From the NCBI GenBank assembly GCA_003118195.1, contig BEXV01001322.1, positions 70,010 through 82,276 of the forward strand: a stretch of DNA of 12,267 nucleotides, in the 5' to 3' direction. This DNA is from Hemicentrotus pulcherrimus (lineage: Eukaryota; Echinodermata; Echinoidea; Camarodonta; Strongylocentrotidae). Of this stretch, positions 1-7,905 are shown in pieces (position 1 is the stretch's first letter; each line of letters begins with the position of its first letter). Under the pieces are notes generated by a model. The model ran no database searches. It was not told the origin of the DNA and saw only the letters and a list, made by a program, of their open reading frames with translations. The position numbers and the translations under genes are program-made.

Positions 1-25
1 CTCTCTCCCTCCCTCTCTCTCTCTA
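1..25. repeat. CT-rich microsatellite
   Basis: An imperfect CT repeat interrupted by CCC runs off the left edge of the window, so its full length is unknown. Confidence 0.85.
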
Positions 26-820
26 TTTAGGCCTATCTATATCTAACCATCTTTCCATCCCAAGTAATATGTAGTTCAGAGGGCTTTGAAAATAATGAAT
101 ATGTGCTGAAAATGTCAAGTGTCTTAGCCCTCTACGATTAAGGTTATATAATTTTCCTATCCTACGTTTCTTATTTTTGTTCGCCCCGCCCCCTCCTTCT
201 CGAGATTCCGTGGTTTAATTCTGACTCACTCTGTCCTGACATTATCAGCTTTTAAAACATTATTCAAAGATAATTTTGTATGAATTAGTAAATAAATTTA
301 AATGTACCAATTTTTTCAAGATAAGATAACTTGCAGATAAAAACAGTGGATGATGAAAATTGAGATTTTTAAAATTTTTATGTGTATCCCTCTAAACGAT
401 GCTGATTTGAAACTAAATTCAGTCTCATTAATATTCATTTGCTAATATATTAAGTTGTTGTAAAGAAAACAATGAGAAATAATTGCACATACCCCATATG
501 ATTTCGCCAAAGTTCATTTTCAAGATCATTCTGGTCATCACAAAATTACAAAAATATTTACACATTTCGACAGTCTTCGTTTTATTAAACACAACTTTGC
601 TTGTAACAACGCACTTCAAGAATTAATTCACAAGCGAAAATCAAAATACACGATAATTTCACTGTCGACATGATACATAAAACAGCAAAATTATTAAATT
701 GAGCAGCATTCACAGTTTTCCCGAGAACCCAAGAGATTCTTTTAACTAGATCGAATAAAAAAAAAATAAATATTGTGTGTACAGTATACGATGTAACTTC
801 TATAACTTAATATATATAGA
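26..820. other. AT-rich intergenic DNA, no gene seen
   Basis: The stretch is AT-rich and carries many stops in all frames. The longest open frame (minus strand, 428-619) is Phe/Lys/Asn-rich with no recognisable motif and I do not regard it as a gene. No inverted repeat, RNA gene or simple repeat stands out. Confidence 0.6.
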
Positions 821-985
821 CAGTGGTGTAGCAATAGGAGACACTGGGGTGGGGCAAGTGACCTCCCAATCGAGTATTGGGGGCCTGAGGGCAGGCAAAC
901 AAGATAGCAAGGGGAAATGAGGAGGGGGAAAAGACGAGAAAATGAGATGCCTGGAACATCGTCCACGCCCGCCCCCTAATCAGCC
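821..985 (+). mobile_element. G-rich fragment with a DNA-transposon-like terminus (remnant)
   Basis: The segment opens abruptly with 'cagtggtgtagc', which resembles the 'CAGTGGCGTAGC' ends common in hAT-like and other non-autonomous DNA transposons of animals (recalled, not searched). It continues as a purine-rich, G-rich strand ('ggggtggggc', 'tattgggggcctgagggc') and closes with C-rich 'ccacgcccgccccc'. Its composition contrasts sharply with the AT-rich flanks. No matching inverted end was found in the window, so it is most likely truncated. It has no coding potential. Confidence 0.35.
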
Positions 986-1315
986 TTTTTATTTTATTTT
1001 CCGAGTAAGTCCGATGCCCACCCCGACTATCATACTGCCCTCAGTGGGTTGATTCCTACTAAGCCATTCTTTACAAGAACAAACTTCAAGCCTGTTCCAT
1101 TCACAAACCATTGTTCCCTTATACAAGGCTACATCTTTATCATTATTACCACTTACAGGGCGAGTCCATCCTGTGGATTTTAATAGAAGCAGATCATTAG
1201 AGGAACAGGTCCGTGAGAGTTTGAGCAAAATCCGATTAATATCAATAATACAAAAGTTATGAATTGTTGAAGGTATTGCTTTCTTAGCTGTCAGGTCAAA
1301 TAACCATCACTATCA
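986..1315. other. Intergenic stretch with a possible decayed coding fragment on the minus strand
   Basis: The minus-strand frame 1228-989 is open for 79 codons and, unlike other short frames here, gives a mixed-composition peptide with several Cys and Trp residues (VCEWNRLEVCSCKEW). I do not recognise a family. It has no convincing splice boundaries and no supported start. It could be a transposon or pseudogene relic, or chance. Confidence 0.2.
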
Positions 1316-1640
1316 CAATCAATCAAATACAAATTGGCAACACTGTGTCGTATCTTGCGAGTTCCTCTCCAAGTTGTTATGTACATAAAATTTGATGAAT
1401 TTTTAATTTCTTCATTATCGATGACGGAATAGATATACATACGGGACATTTCTGGAAACCTATTCCCAATATTTTAGTACAAAGCAAATGGAAGGGGAAC
1501 TCGCAAAATACGTCTCGAGTTGTAAATTTGTGTTTGATTGATCACAGCTTCAAAAATTCAATATGGTTTTTTTTTTAATTTTGAATCGAAATTGTTCCTC
1601 TCATGTTTCTGATTAATATCAGGGTGGACTAACCCTTTAA
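1316..1640. mobile_element. Inverted-repeat non-autonomous element, copy 1 (left end decayed)
   Basis: This copy shares a central block around 1332-1393 (aattggcaacactgtg...gttatgtacat) with 3444-3505. Its right end at 1614-1640 is the reverse complement of the left end of the second copy at 3343-3369, matching at 24 of 27 positions. The inner part of its right arm (about 1500-1551) is also complementary to the left arm of the second copy (about 3432-3475), so the intact element has long terminal inverted repeats. The right tip is CCCTTTAA, a TTAA border. No open frame of note lies inside, as expected for a MITE. Confidence 0.7.
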
Positions 1641-2249
1641 TTTCAGATTTAAAGAAATGCTACAAAATCATGAGCAATGTGTACTTGATAAACTAAATAC
1701 ACTTTCTGACGTTAGAACAATATTTGTTCTTGTAATAATTTTTTTATTTTTATCATCTCGATCCTTATGAATCCCGTGTCATAATATAAACATGAAATGA
1801 CACTTAATGATCATTTTCTTTTTTCGTTTTGGTTGCTCTTTTCTTTTCTTTTTAATCTCAGTTATTACTTTTTCATAATAATACGGTTTCTGCATTTTTT
1901 TTTTCCTTTTCTGTTTGTTTGCATGTTTGGTTGATTTTTACTTGTTGGATTTGCAGTTACTTTGTCGTAAAATTTGGTCAGACACCCCCTTCCCAGTAAC
2001 ATATGTTCTGACAACGCCCCTACTTAATACGATAAGATCATAAAACCTTCCCGCTGTCTGGACACATCTAATGCATGCGTGACACCCATGAATGTTTTTA
2101 TTGCTCATTGAATCCTATAGTGATATTTACATCCCGTATGGAATTCGTTATGATATACTTCACACATCACCACAGAAAGTTACGTCCCATATCATTATGA
2201 TCTTAACTAGAGAGCTCAAGAGGGAACTAATTTAGCACTGAAAGATGTA

Positions 2250-2271
2250 GTTACCTAGCAACCCCTCCAAT
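2250..2271 (+). promoter_or_regulatory. Possible RFX X-box followed by a CCAAT box
   Basis: GTTACCTAGCAAC at 2250-2262 fits the RFX X-box form of two half-sites around a one-base spacer, and CCAATCAG, a typical NF-Y site, begins 4 bases later. X-box plus CCAAT pairs occur in promoters of RFX-regulated genes such as ciliary ones. No gene start can be recognised next to it, so this may be a chance match. Confidence 0.25.
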
Positions 2272-2414
2272 CAGCCTCGTGTGTTACTTTCTTCACATGA
2301 GCATGCGAGAAATAGGATTGGAAATTTTGGATCCATGCATGCAAGTGACAGAAAATAATATGTCTCCCGAACTGGCAAATAAAAATGGAACACTGTTACT
2401 CGTTAGGTGTAAAG

Positions 2415-2600
2415 ATGCTGTATTGCCTTGGCGACCGACCCCAAAATCTTGAAATCCAAGGCCGACTTTTGACGTTTTTTAAAAGAAAAAATGTTTAATG
2501 AATTTTTAAAAAAAAACTGAGAAATACCAGCCCAAAGAGAGAGACCGAAAAAAAAAGTTAACAAAAAAAAAAAAAAGATTCCCGACCGACCGACCCATGT
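2415..2600. repeat. Homopolymer-rich block bounded by GACCGACC motifs
   Basis: Two 'gaccgacc' blocks in the same orientation, at about 2431-2440 and 2583-2596, flank a run of poly-A tracts and AAAGAGAGAG sequence. The arrangement looks like part of a dispersed repeat rather than unique sequence, but only one copy lies in the window, so this is inference. Confidence 0.3.
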
Positions 2601-3342
2601 GTATGCACCTAAAGGGCAATATAACATTTTTTTTGTGTGTGTGGATGCCTTATACAATGACAAGTTCCTTTGCTTTTTCAGAGTGCTGGCAAGTGTTAAA
2701 CGGGGCCGTATAATTATTATATCAGTTGAAATTGCTAACGGGTGCGGGGTAGTTATTTTGTCAAATAAAAGATTTGAAAGAAAATATTTCCTTATGTTTC
2801 CCCCTTTTCGGGATACACCCAAATACTATCAACATTCCCGCTAGAACTCTTGCATTTTCAAAGTTTTATTTCTTAGATTTAGAATCAGGGCTGAATCGCT
2901 TAGTAATAATGATCTCAGTTTCAATACAATAACAACAACGTCGGTTTTAGCATAATCATAACTTACATGATATGATATTGATTTGATTTATTTATTTCTG
3001 TTTGATTTTCTTTTTCTTTTGCATTTTTACAAATATATAACATCACGATAACAATTCAGAGCACCATATAAGTTTAAATGTACACCGTCCTGATTTATAA
3101 GGCTAGATTTTTTACACAGGAGGTTCAACATAATTTGTTTTAAAGAACTCAATGGTATAGATGGAAAAGATCGAACACAGCCATTAATCAGTTTTAAATA
3201 AATAACAATCAAACTTGCATCGAAAGTGACCTTCAATAATAAAAAAGGAAAACATAGGCCAGACAATATACAAAAGATTTACATAAAAATCAGAGGGAAA
3301 CATAATTATCAGTCTCGTTTGCTTAAATCCGAATTGTCAGCA

Positions 3343-3692
3343 TTAAAGGGAATGTCCACCCTGATATTAGGTTGGTTTTAAAAAATGCAGGAAAATCAGA
3401 TGAGGTCGTAATGTTTGAGCAAAGTTGCGATCAATCAAACTCTAATTGGCAACACTGTGACGTATTTTGCGAGGTCCTCTCTAATTTGTTATGTACATCA
3501 AATTTCATTAACTTTCATGTTCTTCGTTATTGATTTCCATCATCAGGAGTTGTAAACATATTTGCGATAATTATATTTAGGGTGCATGTACAATGTATAT
3601 TTTCTTGAGGGAAAGAAGATATTTCCGAATTTGTTACTTTTAGAACATAGCAAATGTGAAGGGACATCGCAAGAATTCCCAATTTAAAGTGG
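3343..3692. mobile_element. Inverted-repeat non-autonomous element, copy 2 (right end decayed)
   Basis: The left end begins TTAAAGGG at 3343 and is intact. The central block near 3444-3505 matches copy 1 closely, and the later part (around 3645-3675, 'agcaaatgtgaagggacatcgcaag') still aligns to 1484-1508 of copy 1. The right inverted repeat is absent or unrecognisable beyond about 3680. Together the two copies define a family of roughly 350 bp or more with TTAA at the edge of each preserved end. No coding capacity. Confidence 0.7.
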
Positions 3693-3710
3693 TACAACTG
3701 CCACTTCATT

Positions 3711-3771
3711 GAGAACGAGAGAGTGGGAGAGAGAGGGAGAGAGAGAGAGAGAGAGAGAAAAAGAAAGAGAG
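3711..3771. repeat. GA microsatellite
   Basis: An imperfect (GA)n tract with GGGA interruptions starts within about 20 bases of the decayed right end of the second inverted-repeat element. The overlapping minus-strand frame gives only a Ser/Leu repeat peptide. Confidence 0.9.
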
Positions 3772-4544
3772 TATAAGTAAAGGAAAGGTGAAGAGAATAG
3801 AAGAAAAGAACTTTAGTGAATCATTAACACAAGTTAAATATAGGAACACGGTGCAACATTTTATTGTTAGGCTACGCAGGGCAACTAAATCAACCATTGA
3901 GATAACTGTATTGATATAATGTACAGAAATAAAGACCATGTCCAACATTTCACAATAGAGACAGCAAGTCGATGGGCTTCATTCTAACAATTGGCATCCG
4001 GAGTCCGGATGACAAAGTGAGAGATGAATGGAGATGAGGCCGCTGGGAGATGAAGAAAAAATGATAAGAGAAGCAGGGAGACAGAAATACAGAGAGGGAG
4101 GGTTCAAAGAGAAGAGAGATCGAGGCGAAAGAGATGGACGTTAAAGAAAGATGTTGCGAGCACCTTTACTCCAATATAGTCTGTTTTTTACGAAAATAAT
4201 TATTGTGGATTTAACATCGAACTTTAGTCATAATATTATAGTACTCCTAAGCATTGCAGTATCCTAGGGTGTAAATATCATTGTACATAGCATTATTTTG
4301 ATATATTCACATAACTATATCAAAATAGTAGTGACTTATGCATTTTTCCCAATAATCTGGCATGGCAAAGAACTTCACAATTGTGCTTCATTTCAACATT
4401 TTTTTTCCAGGGGTGAGTTCTCTGTTGCGAATATGATTGGGAAAAAGGTTTATGGCAGGCAATGTAAACAAGAACATCAAACACAAGAGTTGATATTTCT
4501 ACCACAAAAAAAAACTACGATTACGTGTCGTTTTTTTCTGAAGG
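3772..4544. other. Intergenic DNA, purine-rich in part
   Basis: Between about 4008 and 4155 the plus strand is strongly purine-rich (GAGA/GGGA/AAGA), probably decayed microsatellite. A 17-base near-perfect palindrome sits at 3995-4011. The two overlapping open frames at 4298-4567 (plus) and 4505-4320 (minus) show no family features. No gene supported. Confidence 0.55.
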
Positions 4545-4936
4545 TTCATAATCCCGAAGTTTTATAGGCATATAATATTTCCGAAAATGAAGGGTTCATA
4601 ATTTCAAAGGCTAAACATTCCGAAAATGACAGTGACCCCTTTGATGTTTTTTTTAAAGACCGTCACCACTACTGGGTCAGAAGGGATTAGACCACACAGA
4701 GAGCCATCGAGGTCACTGTGGCAGGTGGCTATCTCATTAACTCAGCTCTCATTTAACATAAGAAAAAGAGGATCATGGGGGACCAACAGGCACCGATTGG
4801 GGAAGTTTTCTATATAGAGGGAGCAAGTAGCTACAAGTATGGCAGTGTGCCTTTAAAAGAACTACGAATATTCGAAATATCGAATCCTATTTAATTTTAA
4901 GAATTATGAACCCTATTTCACTTTCGGAATTATGAA
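4545..4936. mobile_element. Element with inverted arms made of an iterated 'ttccgaaaatga...ggttcataatt' motif
   Basis: The left arm (4545-4630) carries ttcataatcccgaa, ttccgaaaatgaagggttcataattt and attccgaaaatgac. The right arm (about 4866-4936) carries the same motif in reverse complement: gaattatgaaccctattt and ttcggaattatgaa. About 230 bases of unrelated sequence lie between. Repeated short motifs inside inverted arms are typical of non-autonomous DNA transposons. The internal plus-strand frame (4626-4817) has no recognised domain. Family unknown; boundaries are approximate. Confidence 0.55.
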
Positions 4937-5679
4937 GCAACTGGTTTCATGGGTAATTTGTGTATCGAATCATGCCTTCGGAAAAACAAAACTTTGGAAA
5001 AAACAAGTGTTTCCCAAAATTACATCAGCAGCTCGACTTTTGACACCGTGCCATTACTAACTGACGTATGAAAGCAAAACAAAGAACCACATCTTTTAAC
5101 CTAAGAACATGGGCGTTTCCTTTCACGCGTTCTAATATTTTAAAGAACATGCATGATAACTCCTGCAATTTTTTTTTTTTAATTGCACTTCCACTTATAA
5201 CTTAAAAACAGTATACTTATGATGCAAGTATAAATTAACAAAACATACAGGCCGATTATCGCTTAACAGATTTTATATACATATCCGTTTACCGAGAATG
5301 ATAGTAGCATAGGCGAAGCGATGCTAAAAGGAATAAACTTTGCCATTTTCAAAGCCAGCACTGATATTTGGAGTTCACGGTGCACTAGATTATAGAAATT
5401 ATAAAAACTTCTGATTCCGTCGACGACTTTCAAACGCAATTCTGTTAAACATTGCTTTTCAATGTTAACATAATTTATATGACCTAACAGGCCAAAGACT
5501 GCTAATGAGCATTCACAATATCATACAGTGTCATGTCTTACTCTTAGCTGCATGGTTGTTGTTTCTCGTTTTCTTCTTTCTCTCTTTCTTTTTGCAGCGA
5601 ATGGGGACACAAAATTGTGGTGATGCGCTTTAATGACATATTCAAGATCGCTTGATCATGCTGAAAAAATGATATTAAA
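4937..5679. other. Region downstream of the receptor gene
   Basis: Mostly AT-rich DNA. It includes a short hairpin with 7-base arms around ten T residues at 5164-5187. A long pyrimidine tract ends in gcag at 5597, giving a plausible plus-strand terminal exon at 5598-5655 (see findings). The receptor's 3' UTR should occupy the right part; only ATTAAA variants, no AATAAA, are seen close behind its stop on the minus strand. Confidence 0.5.
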
Positions 5680-6804
5680 TTAATGTTCAGGTACCGCACA
5701 ACGGATCGAGCGTACCCATGGCAACGGTTCAGGAATGGCTGAAAGTCGGAAAGTCAGCATGCACCTGAGTACCTCGTTAAAGACAGGGTGCTTACTGGCG
5801 TATATGAAAGGATTAATGGCACTATTAGCCACAAACATGATCCCCGCGTACCACGGGTACACCCCAAGGTTGTTAAGGGCCAGGGCAAAACCGTAGGGTA
5901 TGATGCAGAGGAAGAAGAAACATACAATGTAGAAGAGATTCTTGGTGATATCGATCTCTCTCTTGGTGACTTTGATCTTGTGACGACCCCCTGCAGGTGC
6001 GCCTGTTTCCACGGCGGTAGCGTCGTTATTGGTATGGTTTAAGCTATGTCCTGTAGCTTCGACTTGGTTGACTTTCCCTGATGGGCCAGCCCGGCTACCA
6101 TCAACATGGTTCTTCATGACAGATACATGCAACCGAATAAAAATGTAGATTGTGATGTAACATGTGGTTATGATGGTGGTTGCGATGAAGATGGTGATGG
6201 CAGCGAGGATCTCGTAGATGTGCGCATGCTCATCCGATGTGTCCCACACGCATAATCTGAAGTACGGATCGTAACCGAGTCTTCCGAACCCGACGCGTTG
6301 TGGAACTACGAATGCAAGAAGAGGGTAAACCCAAGATATCACTGCGTAAAGCAAGTTGCGTTTCTTGGAGAATACCCTGGTGTATGTTCTCTTTGAGCGG
6401 GTGATGAGAGTGAAACGGTTTATGGCGATGAGAGCTAGGGAGAGGACCCCACAGGTAAGGGACAGGATGGCCGACCCACCGACCATTGCGCAAAGGCCAC
6501 TATCCAATGGCCATCCCCGCTCGCTTAGTATCGCAACGGCCTGGAACGGCAGTCCTAGGCACGTGAGGAAATCGGATAAGCTGAGACTGACGACGAACAC
6601 GTTGGTCGGTGTCTGAAGTCGTCGCGACATTGCGACGGCGAGGACGACAAGGCTATTGCCTGTTAACCCGATGCCGCCAATTATACAGAAGAGGCAAGCC
6701 ACGGCAGTCCGCTGTGCCTTGTGAGTAGTGACAGGTTCTGTCGGAGGGATTTGTGTTGTATCGTTCATAGTGGAGTACCAGGTTATGATATCAGTTGTAG
6801 CCAT
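5680..6804 (-). CDS. Class A (rhodopsin-family) G-protein-coupled receptor, intronless coding region
   Basis: This encodes a 374-residue seven-transmembrane receptor of the plasma membrane that should signal through heterotrimeric G proteins; the ligand is unknown. Approximate membrane segments are 34-58, 67-91, 103-131, 150-168, 196-224, 286-310 and 315-337. Landmarks seen are N50 in TM1, D78 in TM2, W98 and C105 around loop 1/TM3, W158 in TM4, C185 in loop 2 (disulfide partner of C105), P303 in TM6, and NPFIY at 331-335. A short helix 8 carries C348, a possible palmitoylation site. The N-terminus has a sequon at N14 and no signal peptide. Oddities are NRF (129-131) in place of DRY, isoleucine at the usual TM6 toggle tryptophan (301), and no proline in mid-TM5. 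Loop 3 spans about 60 residues. The 'GRLGYDP...C' stretch of loop 2 recalls the melatonin-like/Tre1/moody group; an echinoderm-specific expanded family is an alternative. The start has a strong Kozak context (A at -3, G at +4) and an in-frame TGA at 6813-6811. A weak ATTAAA polyadenylation candidate lies at 5634-5629. Confidence 0.93.
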   Translation of the reverse strand: MATTDIITWYSTMNDTTQIPPTEPVTTHKAQRTAVACLFCIIGGIGLTGNSLVVLAVAMSRRLQTPTNVFVVSLSLSDFLTCLGLPFQAVAILSERGWPLDSGLCAMVGGSAILSLTCGVLSLALIAINRFTLITRSKRTYTRVFSKKRNLLYAVISWVYPLLAFVVPQRVGFGRLGYDPYFRLCVWDTSDEHAHIYEILAAITIFIATTIITTCYITIYIFIRLHVSVMKNHVDGSRAGPSGKVNQVEATGHSLNHTNNDATAVETGAPAGGRHKIKVTKREIDITKNLFYIVCFFFLCIIPYGFALALNNLGVYPWYAGIMFVANSAINPFIYASKHPVFNEVLRCMLTFRLSAIPEPLPWVRSIRCAVPEH

Positions 6805-6810
6805 GGTTGT

Positions 6811-6822
6811 TCAGCCAATCAT
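6811..6822 (-). promoter_or_regulatory. Three-codon upstream ORF in the receptor leader
   Basis: The minus strand reads ATG ATT GGC TGA here, six bases before the receptor ATG and in the same frame. The TGA closes the receptor frame upstream and so supports 6804 as the true start. If the leader begins at the splice acceptor just upstream, this AUG lies on the mature mRNA and could modulate ribosome entry at the main start. Its own context is weaker (the base at -3 lies in the preceding exon). The sequence is certain; the regulatory role is inference. Confidence 0.55.
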
Positions 6823-6823
6823 T

Positions 6824-6846
6824 CTGAAATAAAGGAAAAAAATGTT
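6824..6846 (-). other. Candidate 3' splice acceptor of a 5'-UTR intron of the receptor gene
   Basis: On the minus strand a T-rich tract runs into 'cctttatttcag', a good metazoan acceptor, ending at 6824. It would leave a 19-nt untranslated stretch before the receptor ATG. One possible donor on the same strand is TAG|GTAATG with the cut between 7025 and 7024, giving an intron of about 200 bases, but other donors further right are equally possible. A coding exon followed by an intron in the receptor frame is unlikely, because an in-frame TGA lies between this acceptor and the ATG. Confidence 0.5.
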
Positions 6847-7683
6847 TGAACAAAAGCGTTTTTAAACGACTGTCGAAAATGAATGTTATTACATATACAT
6901 ATGGATAGAGGAATATTGGGACTTTTTTCTTCGTCGAAGAATTGTGAATAGTTGCTGTTTTCCACCCTGTAAATAAATTCATGCATATAACATGTATATA
7001 TTACTTGCTGATGATTATCATTACCTAACATCCTCCAAATTAAAGGTGTTTTTTTTTCAACTTTCCCGAAATCTTCTTCTTCTTCTTCTGTGGAACGATT
7101 GTGAATCTAGGCAAGCAAGACACAAGAAACTTCAGAATGATTCCAAAGGCATATTCTAGTTCTTTTCCTACCAACGAAAAGTAGGGGGTAATGCCTTCCT
7201 ATGTGGAAATTGTGGTATGTGCCGTGACCGTTTCCATCGGTCACTTTTATGGAAGCTTTCGTAATTTTTTTGTCATCTCTTTTTAATCAGTGATGATTTG
7301 AACCGAATTGCTAGGACGAAGTCTTTTTTTTTTTAAGCAATGAAATTTCCTCTACTTATCGAGTCAGGTCAGTGGAACGCCTTTATTCCTCCATGGCACA
7401 TCATGAAATCAATCTTACTTTATCTCCCGCCTTTTATGAGAAGGGAGGGTGACCTTCATAATCAAAACCAGATCGTCAGGTCATTGCAATAAGTAACTAC
7501 TGCAAGGCAAATCTCAGTTCGCAGAGGTCTTACATCTTCCTGGGTCAACCTGAAGTAAAGAGATAAAGACTACGGCCCTACGGGAGGGTTCATAATCAAG
7601 GGCTTCATCCATTGTCTGATGTTTGTGAATATAGGCCTGTTGCATGATCAGCATTGGCATTAGAAAAACAATGATCCTTCATA
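6847..7683. other. Upstream region of the receptor gene (likely UTR intron and promoter side)
   Basis: This AT-rich stretch lies 5' of the receptor on its strand. It should hold the 5'-UTR intron, an upstream exon or the promoter, none of which can be placed firmly. It contains a (TTC)n tract at 7072-7089, a donor-like site at 7024, and a TATATA-rich patch near 6985-7005. The overlapping minus-strand frames (6982-6791, 7031-6819) are not continuous with the receptor frame and are not called as genes. Confidence 0.5.
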
Positions 7684-7745
7684 ATATATATATAGAGAGA
7701 GAGAGAGAGGGGGGAGAAAGAGAGAGAGCAAGAGAGAGAGGGAGA

Positions 7746-7781
<36 letters not shown>
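7684..7781. repeat. TA then GA microsatellite
   Basis: A short (TA)n run passes directly into a long imperfect (GA)n tract with GGGG and AAG interruptions. It abuts the start of the SINE-like unit. Its translated frame is an Arg/Glu repeat and not a gene. Confidence 0.95.
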
Positions 7782-7782
<1 letters not shown>

Positions 7783-7786
7783 ATGT

Positions 7787-7905
7787 GAGTTGGTCTAGAG
7801 GCACGATCACTTGGTCAGCTCTCCATCTTCGCCTTCAAACTGGTTCAGGCGTTCGATACTGAGTCTCGTCTTTCGGATGGCGACGCTAAAGACCGGTCTC
7901 CAGAC
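7787..7905 (+). mobile_element. tRNA-derived SINE-like element with RNA polymerase III A and B boxes
   Basis: An A-box match, tggtctagagg at 7791-7801, fits TRGYNNARNNG at every fixed position. A B-box match, gttcgatac at 7851-7859, fits GWTCRANNC. The order and spacing (49 bases apart) suit a diverged tRNA head. It is followed by ttcggatggcgacgctaaag at 7872-7891 and accggtctcc, which resembles the 'TTCGGATGRGACGTTAAACCGAGGTC' block I recall as widespread in marine invertebrate SINE-like repeats. The tail and 3' boundary are unclear. The head does not fold into an obvious intact tRNA, so it is not called as a tRNA gene. Such elements depend on a partner LINE for movement. Confidence 0.55.

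Larger units (their letters stand above)
1641..3342. other. Intergenic DNA, no supported gene
   Basis: The stretch is T-rich and AT-rich with homopolymer runs. It includes a possible RFX/CCAAT pair at 2250-2271 and a homopolymer/GACC block at 2415-2600, both listed separately. The longest open frame (minus strand, 2822-2403, 139 codons) is dominated by Phe and Lys runs from the poly-A/poly-T tracts and overlaps a plus-strand frame of similar quality. I judge neither to be a gene. A short Phe/Leu-rich frame at 3266-3027 is likewise unconvincing. Confidence 0.55.

Noticed and set aside
2403..2844. Minus-strand frame of 139 codons and an overlapping plus-strand frame of 81 codons
   Set aside because: The minus frame is built largely from Phe/Lys runs encoded by poly-A/T tracts, has no domain, and overlaps an equally featureless opposite frame. 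It is better explained as a repeat.
5712..5725. X-box-like GTACCCATGGCAAC inside the receptor C-terminal coding region
   Set aside because: It is explained by the codons present and matches the RFX form poorly in one half-site.
5788..6616. Plus-strand frames 5788-6042 and 6356-6616 and the minus-strand frame 6493-6230
   Set aside because: They lie inside the receptor coding region in other frames and have no features of their own.
6791..7031. Minus-strand frames just upstream of the receptor that might extend its N-terminus
   Set aside because: They are in different frames from the receptor, and the receptor's own frame is closed by TGA at 6813-6811.
7644..7862. Plus-strand frame rich in Arg/Glu repeats
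   Set aside because: It is the translation of the GA microsatellite running into the SINE-like unit.
7791..7870. A functional tRNA gene
   Set aside because: A and B boxes are present, but no convincing acceptor stem or anticodon arm pairing can be drawn; a SINE head fits better.
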